A DNA stretch of 64,000 nucleotides from Duganella sp. BuS-21 (GTDB lineage Bacteria > Pseudomonadota > Gammaproteobacteria > Burkholderiales > Burkholderiaceae_D), in assembly GCA_041874725.1 (NCBI GenBank), contig CP097466.1, positions 3,906,001 through 3,970,000 on the forward strand, read 5' to 3'. The stretch's first letter is position 1. The number at the start of each line of letters is the position of its first letter. Both the position numbers and the translations under genes were made by a program. Under the pieces are notes generated by a model. The model was given only the letters and a program-made list of their open reading frames with translations, searched no databases and was not told where the DNA came from. Positions 46,331 through 54,869 of this stretch are shown piece by piece.

Positions 46331-47887
46331 TTAATGTTGGGTAATGCCGGCGCCATCAGTGCCCAGCAGGGTTTCCGCCAGGGTCAGCAGTGGCTTGATG
46401 CCCGCTTTGGGAGCGGTGCCGAAAATGTAGAAGTCGGGACGGACCAGCACGGCGCTGGCGCCGAGGCGTTGGAACCAGCTGGCGTAGACGCCGTCCAGGT
46501 CGACGGTGTCGCCGCCGGGACCGAAGTCGGCCACCACGCCGCCCAGGCGCCGCACAGCCGCCAGCACGGCGTCGTCGATGCCGCCGTCGCGCAGCAGCAG
46601 CTGCCAGCCCTTGCCGACGATGTCGTCGAACAGCCCTTCCCGGACGCCATGCGTCACCCGACCCTGCACCGACAGGTAACCGGCGTTCGGATCGGTCGAC
46701 AGGAAGGCATCGCTGCTGCCCAGGCGCGGTTCCGGCGGCGGCTTGAGCGCCAGCGCGGGATTGCGCATCGCTTCCATCATGCTGGCGTCGCGCGCCGCCA
46801 CGTCGGCCGGATCGAGCATGCAGATCAGGCGTCCCATCTCGACCGCCTGGCGGATGATTTCCTGCACGTGCACGCTGCGCTCGGGGCCATACGATTCGAA
46901 CAGCGCTTCGGCAGCCTGGCCGCGTAGCACCGCCTCCATGCGCCAGCTGAACGCCACCGCATCGCGCATGCCCGAGCACAGGCCCTGGCCCAGGAACGGC
47001 GGCATCAGGTGGGCGGCGTCGCCGGCCAGGAACACGCGTCCCTGTTTCCACTGGTCGGCCCAGGAGCCACGGAAGGTGTAGACGGCGTGGCGTTCCACTT
47101 CGGCGTTTTGCGGCGTGATGTTCCACGGCGCCAGCAATTCCCAGGCCTTGGCGGTGGTGTTGAGTTCCTCGATGGATTCGCCGGGCAGGCGCATGAATTC
47201 CCAGCGCCGGCGGCCCGGTCCGCTGGCGACCAGTGTCGACGGCCGGGCCGGATCGCAATGCTGGACCACATACGGTTTCCATACCCGCTCTTCGTTGGGA
47301 ATCACGTCCACTACCAGCCAGTCGTATTCGAAGCCGAGGTCGGTCTGGCTGATGCCCAGCAGTTCGCGCGTGGTACTGCGCGCGCCGTCGGCGCCGAGCA
47401 CATAGCGCCCTTGGGCGGTGATCTTGTCCTCCGGCTTGTCGGTCGCGCCAAATACCAGCGACACGTGGTCCTCGTGCTGTTCGAGCGCCACCAGTTCGCG
47501 GCCGCGATGGATGGTCACGCGCGGCGACGCTTCCAGGCGCCGGGCCAGCAGTTGCTCGACGTCCGGCTGGTAGAACATATTCATCTGCGCCCAGCCCGAA
47601 GCGCCAGGGCGGTTCCAGTCGATCTTGAGGATGGTCTCGCCCGCGCCGTTGAGGAATTCATAGGCCTTGTCCGGGCCGATCACCGGATCGAGCATGGGTT
47701 CGAGTTCGGCCGCCAGGCCGGCGTCCTGCAGCTGACGGATGATCTCGTGGTCAACCCCGCAGGCGCGCGGGCGTGGATAAAACGCCGGCCAGCGTTCGTA
47801 CAGGGCCACCGTCATGCCCCGTTGTTCAAGCAGCAGCGCGGCCAGCAGCCCGACGGGGCCGGCACCGACAATTACTACGTCGTTCAT
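46331..47887 (-). CDS. FAD-dependent aromatic hydroxylase (MhpA/PheA type)
   Basis: A 518-residue class A flavoprotein monooxygenase. Dinucleotide fold VVIVGAGPVGLLAALLLEQR at the N-terminus, the DG motif YVLGADGARSTTRELLGI, and the FAD ribityl motif VFLAGDAAHLMPPFLGQGLC are clear. The C-terminal ~130 residues form the thioredoxin-like tail of MhpA and similar phenol hydroxylases. It probably hydroxylates an aromatic ring using NAD(P)H. First gene of the operon behind operator O3. Confidence 0.92.
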   Translation of the reverse strand: MNDVVIVGAGPVGLLAALLLEQRGMTVALYERWPAFYPRPRACGVDHEIIRQLQDAGLAAELEPMLDPVIGPDKAYEFLNGAGETILKIDWNRPGASGWAQMNMFYQPDVEQLLARRLEASPRVTIHRGRELVALEQHEDHVSLVFGATDKPEDKITAQGRYVLGADGARSTTRELLGISQTDLGFEYDWLVVDVIPNEERVWKPYVVQHCDPARPSTLVASGPGRRRWEFMRLPGESIEELNTTAKAWELLAPWNITPQNAEVERHAVYTFRGSWADQWKQGRVFLAGDAAHLMPPFLGQGLCSGMRDAVAFSWRMEAVLRGQAAEALFESYGPERSVHVQEIIRQAVEMGRLICMLDPADVAARDASMMEAMRNPALALKPPPEPRLGSSDAFLSTDPNAGYLSVQGRVTHGVREGLFDDIVGKGWQLLLRDGGIDDAVLAAVRRLGGVVADFGPGGDTVDLDGVYASWFQRLGASAVLVRPDFYIFGTAPKAGIKPLLTLAETLLGTDGAGITQH

Positions 47888-47920
47888 CAAAATATGTCCC
47901 CTCTTTTTTGTTTATTCAAT

Positions 47921-47965
47921 ATATCAACACGCATTGATATTATTGAAGACTCGGCGGAGTGTCAA
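47921..47965 (-). promoter_or_regulatory. Promoter and operator O3 of the 47887-44856 operon
   Basis: On the minus strand TTGACA (47965-47960), 17-bp spacer, TAATAT (47942-47937), overlapped by ATATCAATGCGTGTTGATAT (47940-47921). The operator is identical in sequence to O1 and sits in the same register. Confidence 0.8.
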
Positions 47966-47985
47966 TCACTAAGCGAGGAAAATCG

Positions 47986-49182
47986 TCACGGCCGCACCAC
48001 GCCGCCGCGCCGCGTGAGCAGGAACGCCACAGGGCCGAGCACGGACGCCGCCAGGATGGCTGCGTCCACCGACGCGGCGGCGGCCAGATAGCCCCACAAG
48101 GCCGCGCCGCTGGCGCTGCCGCCCATCACCGCCATCAAATAAATCGCCATGCCGCGCGCACGCACCCAGTCCGGCAAGGCCAGTTGGGTGGCGACGGTGA
48201 GGGTATTGGCGGTGACGATCCAGGCCATGCCCACCACCACCACGGCAAGCGCCGCCAGCCACATCGACGGCGCCAGCGCGGCAGCGGCCGCAGCGGCGGC
48301 ATACAGGCAAACGCCGACGCTGACCATCAATTCGTCGTCGGCGCAGCGCCGCAGCCGCTGCAGGTTGAACGCAATCAAGACCGCGCCAACGCCGAGCGCG
48401 GCCAGCAGCGTGGTGTAGGCGCCAGGCCCGCCGCCGTCCAGGCGCAGCGCCACCAACGGCAGCAGCGCCGTGAGCGCGCTGGCTTGCAGAAAAAACAGGA
48501 AGATGCGCAGCAGGATGAGGCGCAGCTGCGGCGCCTGCGCCACGTAGCGCAGCCCCAGCCGCATCGCCGGGCCGAGGCGCTCGCGGCTGGCGGCGGGGAT
48601 GGTCGGGCCACTGTGCCAGCGCAGGATCAGCGCCAGCGACACCACGCCGAGCGCGGCATTGAGGAGGTAGACATACGGGCTGCCGATGCCGGCGATCAGC
48701 GCGCCGGCCACCAGCGGTCCGATGATGCGCGACATATTGCCGGCAATGCCGTTGAGCGCCAGGGCGGCCGCCAGCTCCTCGCGCCGCACCAGGCCCGGAA
48801 CGATGGCGGCGAACAGCGGCCAACGCATCGCCATGCCGATGCCATTGAGGAAGGTGCATGCCAGCAGCAAGGGGGCGGTGAGCGCGCCGCAGAAGGTCAG
48901 CGCGGCCAGCATGATGGCGATGCCGCCCACCCAGACCTGCGTGAACGCCAGGAAGCGGCGGCGGTCGACCATGTCGGCCAGGGCCCCGCTGGGCAAGCCC
49001 AGCAGGAACAGCGGCAGCGTGGAAGCGGACTGCACCATCGCGATCATGAAGGCATTGTCGGTGAGAGACGTCATCAGCCAGGCCGAGGCCACGTCGTTCA
49101 TCCACATCGTCAGGTTGGCTGTCAGCCAGACCAGCCACAGCATGCGGAATGCCGGCTGGCCCAACGGCGCGAAGGTGCCCAA
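47986..49182 (-). CDS. MFS transporter (EntS/DHA3-like)
   Basis: A 398-residue permease with 10-12 hydrophobic helices; the first segment FRMLWLVWLTANLTMWMNDV and the loop GALADMVDRRRFLAFTQV are typical of the EntS/MFS_3 exporter group. The only possible start is a TTG at 49182, because the in-frame codon two triplets upstream is the stop of the SnoaL-like gene. It could export a toxic intermediate or move the substrate. Operator O3 lies after its stop and does not control it. Confidence 0.85.
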   Translation of the reverse strand: MGTFAPLGQPAFRMLWLVWLTANLTMWMNDVASAWLMTSLTDNAFMIAMVQSASTLPLFLLGLPSGALADMVDRRRFLAFTQVWVGGIAIMLAALTFCGALTAPLLLACTFLNGIGMAMRWPLFAAIVPGLVRREELAAALALNGIAGNMSRIIGPLVAGALIAGIGSPYVYLLNAALGVVSLALILRWHSGPTIPAASRERLGPAMRLGLRYVAQAPQLRLILLRIFLFFLQASALTALLPLVALRLDGGGPGAYTTLLAALGVGAVLIAFNLQRLRRCADDELMVSVGVCLYAAAAAAAALAPSMWLAALAVVVVGMAWIVTANTLTVATQLALPDWVRARGMAIYLMAVMGGSASGAALWGYLAAAASVDAAILAASVLGPVAFLLTRRGGVVRP

Positions 49183-49185
49183 GCT

Positions 49186-49710
49186 TTACTTCTTGGCGAT
49201 GACCTCGAAGAACTTCACCTTGCCGGCCTCGCGGTGCTGGCGCAGCGAATGGGTGGTCATCACCGGATGCTGTTCATAGGCCGGCTCGGGAACCAGCGGA
49301 TTGCCGGTCCACGAGATCAGGCGGCACACGCGGCTGCTGATGCGCCAGCCGTTTTCCGTGCGGACCAGCTCATCGTCGTACCAGCCACGGCCGACCCAGT
49401 CCGGGCCGCCTTCGGCCGAATCGCGCGACAGCAGCCAGTCGCCGTAGGTGAAGGCATAGGCCTTGTCGCCGTCGACGTGCACGCAGGTGCCCGTCATCGT
49501 ATGCATGTGGTTGGTCAGCGTTTCATGGAAATCCTTGAAGGCGAACTTGAGCTTGTCCACGGTTTTCCATACGGCGCCGGCCGGGCCGAATTCCGCGTGC
49601 ACATCCTGGGTAAAAACCTCGTCCAGCAACTCCCAGGCGTGGGCATCGAGCGCGATGCCGTAGAGATTGATGATGTCGATGATTTCCGATTTATCCTGTA
49701 CTACACTCAT
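49186..49710 (-). CDS. SnoaL-like/NTF2-fold protein
   Basis: A 174-residue cone-shaped NTF2-fold protein of the SnoaL_4 type: IIDIINLYGIALDAHAWELL, DEVFTQDVHAEFGP, GGPDWVGRGWYDDELVRTEN, GWRISSRVCRLISWTGNP. The ATG at 49710 has GGAG seven bases upstream, better than that at 49722. Relatives are small subunits of ring-hydroxylating dioxygenases, scytalone-dehydratase-like enzymes or steroid isomerases. In this cluster a dehydratase or isomerase role is likely but not decidable. Confidence 0.83.
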   Translation of the reverse strand: MSVVQDKSEIIDIINLYGIALDAHAWELLDEVFTQDVHAEFGPAGAVWKTVDKLKFAFKDFHETLTNHMHTMTGTCVHVDGDKAYAFTYGDWLLSRDSAEGGPDWVGRGWYDDELVRTENGWRISSRVCRLISWTGNPLVPEPAYEQHPVMTTHSLRQHREAGKVKFFEVIAKK

Positions 49711-49740
49711 TTTCTTCTCCATTTTTTAAAAACTACCACA

Positions 49741-51078
49741 TTAATTTTTTGCCTTGACCAGCAGGAAGGCGGCAAGCGCCACCAGGCTGGGCGCGGCGAT
49801 CGACACCATAATCAGGGGCACGCCCAGGCCGGCGGCCAGCATCACGCCGGCGATGGCCGGCCCGATGATCGGTCCGACGCGGCCGATGGCGTAGACCACG
49901 CCCATGGCGCTGGAGCGGAAACTCATCGGGTACAGCGAGCCGGCGTAAGGCAACAGCAGGCAGGTGGCGCCCATCGCCGCAAAGCCGGCGAAGAACATGC
50001 ACACCAGGGCCGCGCCGGCGGTCGGCACCACGCCGATCAGCGCGATGGCGATGAACAGCACCGGCATGTAGACCGCGAACACTTTCTTGTAGCCCAGCCG
50101 GTCTGAAAGCCAGCCGGCCAGCGGCGTCGAGATCAGATTGCTGACCGAGAACACCAGGATGAAGGTGATGCCGGTGGCCAGGTTGAAGCCGCGCTGCACC
50201 ATCAGCTGCGCCACCCAGGTGGTCAGGGTGACCGAGATCATCATCAGGCACAGCATCGCCACGCCCAGACACAGCGTGTTGCGCGCATACTCGCCCTGCA
50301 ACAGACTGAGCAAAGGCACCCTGGCTGCCGGCGGCTCGCTCAACACATACTCGTCGTCCGCCTGCGCGGCAAAGCCCGGATCGGCCTTGCGCAGGATCTT
50401 GCGGATGCTCTCCTTGCGCCCCTGCTTCACCAGGATGGACATCGACTCCGGCAGCCACAGCATGGCGACCGGCACCAGCAGGACGCAGAAGAAGGTACCG
50501 ATCAAGATCGCCCGCCAGCCCGCGCTGCCGAGAAAGGCGATGGCCAGCACGGCCGACAGCAGCACCCCCACGGTGATGCCCATGTAGGAGATGCTCGACA
50601 CCACCGCCTTGCGCTTGCCGGGCGTGTATTCAAACACCAGCGCCACGGCGATCGGCACGATCCCGGCCAGGCCGAAGCCGGCGATGAAGCGGTAGACCGC
50701 GAAGTCGACGAAGCCCTGGGCCAGGCCGCAGGCGGCGGTGAAAACGGTGAAGATCGTAATCCCGATCAGCATCATCTTCTTGCGGCCGACGGCGTCAGCC
50801 AATACCCCGAAGCCGATGGCGCCGCCGACCGCGCCGATGTGGCCGATGCTTGCCAGGATGCCGGCTTCCGCCGGCCCCATCTTCATGTCCTTCATGATCG
50901 CCGGCAGGAGCGTGCCGAACAGCGCGACGTCGAGGCCATCGAACACGATCGCCAGGAAACAGAGCACCGCCACCGTCATGCTGAACGAATTGAACTTGCC
51001 GTTATCGATCAGCCGGTTGATGTCGACCTGGCGTCCGCCCGCCAGCGTCGCCTCTTGGATAGACGAATGACTGTGCAT
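49741..51078 (-). CDS. Aromatic-acid:H+ symporter family MFS transporter (AAHS)
   Basis: A 445-residue permease of the BenK/PcaK/MhpT group. Signature stretches are VFDGLDVALFGTLLPAIMKD in helix 1, GPAEAGILASIGHIGAVGGA, DAVGRKKMMLIGI and FEYTPGKRKAVVSSISYMGI. It has a good ribosome site (GAGGAG). It probably brings the aromatic substrate, or its hydrolysis product, into the cytoplasm after the TonB receptor has taken it across the outer membrane. Confidence 0.9.
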   Translation of the reverse strand: MHSHSSIQEATLAGGRQVDINRLIDNGKFNSFSMTVAVLCFLAIVFDGLDVALFGTLLPAIMKDMKMGPAEAGILASIGHIGAVGGAIGFGVLADAVGRKKMMLIGITIFTVFTAACGLAQGFVDFAVYRFIAGFGLAGIVPIAVALVFEYTPGKRKAVVSSISYMGITVGVLLSAVLAIAFLGSAGWRAILIGTFFCVLLVPVAMLWLPESMSILVKQGRKESIRKILRKADPGFAAQADDEYVLSEPPAARVPLLSLLQGEYARNTLCLGVAMLCLMMISVTLTTWVAQLMVQRGFNLATGITFILVFSVSNLISTPLAGWLSDRLGYKKVFAVYMPVLFIAIALIGVVPTAGAALVCMFFAGFAAMGATCLLLPYAGSLYPMSFRSSAMGVVYAIGRVGPIIGPAIAGVMLAAGLGVPLIMVSIAAPSLVALAAFLLVKAKN

Positions 51079-51096
51079 CTGTGTTTCTCCTCAACT

Positions 51097-51207
51097 TCAT
51101 TGTTCCAGGTGAATATGAAAACCCACCATGTATTCCTGGACCTGGAATGCAACGTGGGAAACCACCCAAGTGGCAATACCGAGCCCTGCGATGATTGCTA
51201 CCAGCAT
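51097..51207 (-). CDS. Small 36-residue membrane protein
   Basis: A short frame between the TonB receptor and the AAHS transporter on the same strand: MLVAIIAGLGIATWVVSHVA then FQVQEYMVGFHIHLEQ. It has one transmembrane helix, an AAGGAGCAAGGTC ribosome site just before the ATG, and its stop lies 18 bp before the transporter start. The spacing of this otherwise filled operon suggests that it is translated. No family is known to me. It could be a subunit or stabiliser of the transporter. Confidence 0.55.
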   Translation of the reverse strand: MLVAIIAGLGIATWVVSHVAFQVQEYMVGFHIHLEQ

Positions 51208-51241
51208 GACCTTGCTCCTTGTTCGAAGTCAGCGACCGAAG

Positions 51242-53641
51242 TTAGAACTGGTATTTCAGCGCGACGCCGAAAGTACGTGGTTCGCCCGGCAGTTCCTGCG
51301 GATAGGACACGGCGTCGAAGGCCAACACGGAAGCGATGTACTGACGATTGAACAGGTTGCGCACGTAGCCGCTGACCACCCAGCTGCCCTTGCTGTAGCT
51401 GCCGTTGATGCCGGTGGTGGCGTACCACGGGGTGCGGTACAGCGCCAGCTTCTGCGGCGAGGTGGCGGTGGCGGGCACGCCCTGGTAGTCGTTGGTGTAG
51501 CTGGAGGTGAAGCTTTCCTCCGCCGTCAGGCTCAGGCGCCCTCCGCCCACCATGGTGCGGTAGGTAACCGATGCATTGGACGAATGCTTGGGCGAGCGCA
51601 CCAGCGGCACGCCGGTGAAATCGACCTGCAGGGCCGGCGCCGGCAGCAAGTCGTAGCGCGTGATCTTGGAATCGGCGTAGGTGTACTGCAGGCCGACGCG
51701 CCATTCCTTCGACAAAACTGCGGTGGCGTCCAGATCCAGGCCGCGCCCTTCGGCCTTGCCAGCGTTGGTGATGCGCGACACCAGCGCGCCGTTGACGAAT
51801 GAGTTCTGCGTCAGGTGCAGGTCGCTGTACTTGTTGTCGAACAGCGCCGCGTTCAATTGAAGGCGGTTGTTCAGCAGCTGCGACTTGACGCCGACTTCGA
51901 AGGCGTTCACGCGTTGCGGCGCATAGTTGTACTGGGCGGCCGCAAACGCGCCGCTGTTGAAGCCGCCGGGCGAATTGCCCTTGGAGAAGCTGGCGTAGGT
52001 GACGATGTCCGGCGTGACTTTGTAGCTGAGGTTGACGTTGCCGGTGGTGGCGTCGAAATCGGCCTCGCGGTACACCATGGCCGGCGCCGGAATGATGGCG
52101 CCCGCGATGGTGCCGAAGTAGGTGCCGGCCGAGCCGGAAAGTCCTTCATGGCCGCGGCGCAGGCCGACGGTCACGTTCAGCTGCTGGCTGATGTCGTAGC
52201 CGAGCTGGCCGAAGAAGGCGTAGGCCTCGGTCTGCAGGTTGGACGGCTGATAGATGACGTTGCGGCGGATGAACGGGTTATCGTACAGCAGCGCGCCCGG
52301 GCTCAGCAGGATGGACGGATGGTTGAAGTCAGGACCGTTGTTGCCCGACTGCTCGTTGCGCGCCTTCAGATAATAGCCGCCGACCAGGTAGTTGACCGCG
52401 CCGATCTTGTTGGACAGGCGCAGCTCCTGCGAGCGGCGGTATTCTTCGAACGGGGTGTCGCCGCGCGCAATGTTGAGCGGCGTCAGGTCGAGCGATACCT
52501 TCAGGTCCTGTTCGCTGTGCTGGTAGTCGGTGAGCGAAGCCAGTTCGCCGATCGGGGTCTGGAAGCGCAGGTCCAGCGTGGCTTGCTGGCCCTTGGTCTT
52601 GCCCGACACCGGCAAGGCGTACTGGTTGGTCGCGTCCCACACATCCTTGCCGTAGGTGATGGCGGCCGGCACGGCAGGATTGGCGTTGTTGCCGAAGATG
52701 ACTTGCTGCACGCCGCCCGGCGCGGCCGGCGCCGGATTGCGGCCGGAATGGACCAGGCCCAGCGGCAGATTGTCCTTGATCGACGTCAGGGTCAGGCGCG
52801 CGGTGATGTCATCGGTCGGCGACCACTTCACCTTGACGCGGCCGACTTCGCGGTCGTAGCTGTTGCCACGGTTGCCGTTGCTCGAATCGTAGGTATAGCC
52901 GTCGCGCGCTTCGCGCAGGGCGAAAAAGCGCACAGCCAGCTGGTCGTTGACCGGGACCGAGAGCGAGCCGCGCACATGCCACAGGTTCTCGCCGTGCACC
53001 GAGCTGCCGCCGTAGCCGGCATCGACCTCGCCGCCGAATTCCTTCTCAGGATCGTTCGAGACAATGTTGATCGCGCCGGTGAACGAGGAGCGGCCGTACA
53101 AGGTACTCTGCGGCCCCTTGGCCACTTCCACCCGCTCGGTATCGATGCGGCTGGCGATCACCACCAGCGGCGGCGCCACGAACACGCCGTCCTGGAAGAT
53201 GCCCACCGTCGAGTTTGCCGTGTTGCCGGCCACCGTGCGATTGCCGAAGCCGCGTATGCCCACCGTCGGAATCGGACCGAAGGTCTTGAAGGTCACGCCG
53301 GAAACCATGGACTGGATGTCTGCGAGCGAGCTCATGTTGGCAACCTTGTCGCCGGAGATGGCGGCCACGCTGGCCGGGATTTCCTGCAGCCGTTCGACCA
53401 CGCGGCGCGCGGTCACGACGACGGACTCGATCTGGGCCGGGGCGTCGGTTGCCGGTTGGGCGACGACTGCGGCCGGCGTCTGCGCCTGGGCCTGCTCAGC
53501 ATCGCCGGCCTGGGCGTAGCCCATGGCCGGATAAGCGCTGGCCAGCGCCATGGTCAGCACCGAGCTGCGGGCCACCCAGCGGGTGGATTTCGAGGAACCG
53601 CGCGGCAACGCGGCCTCCGATTCGGTTTGGATTTTAAACAT
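51242..53641 (-). CDS. TonB-dependent outer-membrane receptor
   Basis: A 799-residue receptor with a long N-terminal region including a signal peptide ending near ..MGYAQA. The plug domain follows (SVVVTARRVVERLQEIPASV, VNMSSLADIQSMVSGV-like, VEVAKGPQSTLYGRSSFTGA) and the barrel ends in ALKYQF. The IPASVAA plug resembles receptors used for plant or aromatic compounds in degradative clusters, not classical siderophore receptors. It is placed directly before the small membrane protein and AAHS transporter and after the AraC regulator, so it is the likely outer-membrane entry route. Confidence 0.92.
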   Translation of the reverse strand: MFKIQTESEAALPRGSSKSTRWVARSSVLTMALASAYPAMGYAQAGDAEQAQAQTPAAVVAQPATDAPAQIESVVVTARRVVERLQEIPASVAAISGDKVANMSSLADIQSMVSGVTFKTFGPIPTVGIRGFGNRTVAGNTANSTVGIFQDGVFVAPPLVVIASRIDTERVEVAKGPQSTLYGRSSFTGAINIVSNDPEKEFGGEVDAGYGGSSVHGENLWHVRGSLSVPVNDQLAVRFFALREARDGYTYDSSNGNRGNSYDREVGRVKVKWSPTDDITARLTLTSIKDNLPLGLVHSGRNPAPAAPGGVQQVIFGNNANPAVPAAITYGKDVWDATNQYALPVSGKTKGQQATLDLRFQTPIGELASLTDYQHSEQDLKVSLDLTPLNIARGDTPFEEYRRSQELRLSNKIGAVNYLVGGYYLKARNEQSGNNGPDFNHPSILLSPGALLYDNPFIRRNVIYQPSNLQTEAYAFFGQLGYDISQQLNVTVGLRRGHEGLSGSAGTYFGTIAGAIIPAPAMVYREADFDATTGNVNLSYKVTPDIVTYASFSKGNSPGGFNSGAFAAAQYNYAPQRVNAFEVGVKSQLLNNRLQLNAALFDNKYSDLHLTQNSFVNGALVSRITNAGKAEGRGLDLDATAVLSKEWRVGLQYTYADSKITRYDLLPAPALQVDFTGVPLVRSPKHSSNASVTYRTMVGGGRLSLTAEESFTSSYTNDYQGVPATATSPQKLALYRTPWYATTGINGSYSKGSWVVSGYVRNLFNRQYIASVLAFDAVSYPQELPGEPRTFGVALKYQF

Positions 53642-53676
53642 GTGTCTCTTTCTAGTAGTTTTTTAAATTTAAAATG

Positions 53677-53727
53677 ATCCCGGGCCGAAGTTCGCGGGAT
53701 GTGTCACGAGTATAAAAGGAGTAACTC
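53677..53727 (-). promoter_or_regulatory. Palindromes between AraC and TonB receptor genes
   Basis: Two small inverted repeats: ATCCCG..CGGGAT (53677-53700), which on the minus strand precedes a T/A-rich run and could be a weak terminator for the araC-type gene, and GGAGTAACTCC (53717-53727). None resembles the TetR operator, so the receptor may be under AraC control. Confidence 0.3.
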
Positions 53728-53777
53728 CACAAAATATAGGACCGCAGACGACAAGGGGAACCGTGGGCGCCAGTCTT

Positions 53778-54812
53778 TTAAATCGCCGGCGTAACGGAGT
53801 TTCTATAATGGCTGGGCGAGGTATTCGCCCAGCGTTTGAATGCGCGGGTTAATGCACGGCGATCGGAAAATCCCAACAACTCGCTGATTTCATCCACGCT
53901 GTAATTCGTATTGCGCAGCAAGGTGCAGCTCATTTCGAAACGGGATTGGGCTTGCACATCGGAGAAGGTCTTGTCTTCTTCGTGCAATCTTCGTTGCAGC
54001 GTGCGTGGTTGCATATCGAGCCTGGCTGCGGCGGAGTCGAGGCCGCAGGTGAGGAGATCGGGGTGGTCGGCAAACAGGCGATTCAGTTGCCCCGCCATGC
54101 TGCCTGCGGCCGACAACGTGGACAGCCGTTGCAGCAGCTGCGACCTGGCTTTTTGCTGCAACTCCGGCAAGGCGCCATTCAGCTTCAGGTCCAGCAGCGC
54201 GGTGCGGATGGTCACCGCATCGGCGTCCTGGCCGAAGCGCACCGGTAGGCCGAAGAAGCCGGCGTAGGCCGCCGCGTACGCCGGCGGCGCGTGGCGGAAA
54301 GTCAATTGCTCGACTTCCTTGCGGCCGAGTAGCTGGCTTATCAGCCTGACGATGGAGGTAATCACGGTTTCGGTAAAAAATACCGAGGCCGCGCGATAAG
54401 CCGGATTACCCATACTTAATTGAATACGGGAATAACCATCGGTTTCGTGCAATGAAAGTTCAACCCCATTGCCCATCACCTGCCCCACCCAATTATAATA
54501 TTTGACGGCTTCGCGCAACGTCACGCAGGAGCAGATATAAGCCTGGACTTCAGGTATCGATTCCAGCGCCGCATTCTCACCCAATATAAACGGGAAATGT
54601 TCGCCGCTGGCGCGCGCGACACAGGTTTCAATCAGCCGGAACGACTGCTCCTGGGTGATGACGATGCCGTGCGCGCCGCTGTCGGTCACCGGCACGCCGA
54701 TCTCGTCGAGCACCGGCGCAATCGCAAACCCGCAACGCACCGCAGCCCTGATCCAGCTCAGCAAAGGCACAAAGGACACCAGTTCTTGCTGGGACAAATA
54801 CGGATGGTTCAC
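53778..54812 (-). CDS. AraC-family regulator with Arabinose_bd-like domain (OruR/GbdR-like layout)
   Basis: A 344-residue regulator. The N-terminal ~200 residues are the helical ligand domain common in regulators such as OruR (SWIRAAVRCGFAIAPVLDEI, LREAVKYYNWVGQVMG). A C-terminal AraC HTH pair follows (LDMQPRTLQRRLHEEDKTFS, LLGFSDRRALTRAFKRW, TSPSHYR). It sits between the hydrolase and receptor genes and probably activates the receptor/transporter part of the cluster in response to the substrate. Confidence 0.88.
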   Translation of the reverse strand: MNHPYLSQQELVSFVPLLSWIRAAVRCGFAIAPVLDEIGVPVTDSGAHGIVITQEQSFRLIETCVARASGEHFPFILGENAALESIPEVQAYICSCVTLREAVKYYNWVGQVMGNGVELSLHETDGYSRIQLSMGNPAYRAASVFFTETVITSIVRLISQLLGRKEVEQLTFRHAPPAYAAAYAGFFGLPVRFGQDADAVTIRTALLDLKLNGALPELQQKARSQLLQRLSTLSAAGSMAGQLNRLFADHPDLLTCGLDSAAARLDMQPRTLQRRLHEEDKTFSDVQAQSRFEMSCTLLRNTNYSVDEISELLGFSDRRALTRAFKRWANTSPSHYRNSVTPAI

Positions 54813-54869
54813 TTGTCGTCTCCAAATACAAATATTTGTTATGGACTGCGTACCGGCTTGTTCTGCGAC

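Noticed and set aside
47959..50106. 715-codon plus-strand open frame
   Set aside because: Gln/His/Arg-rich antisense of the MFS, SnoaL-like and AAHS genes; no family features.
51815..53677. Long plus-strand open frame opposite the TonB receptor
   Set aside because: Antisense artefact; the receptor plug and barrel on the minus strand are unambiguous.
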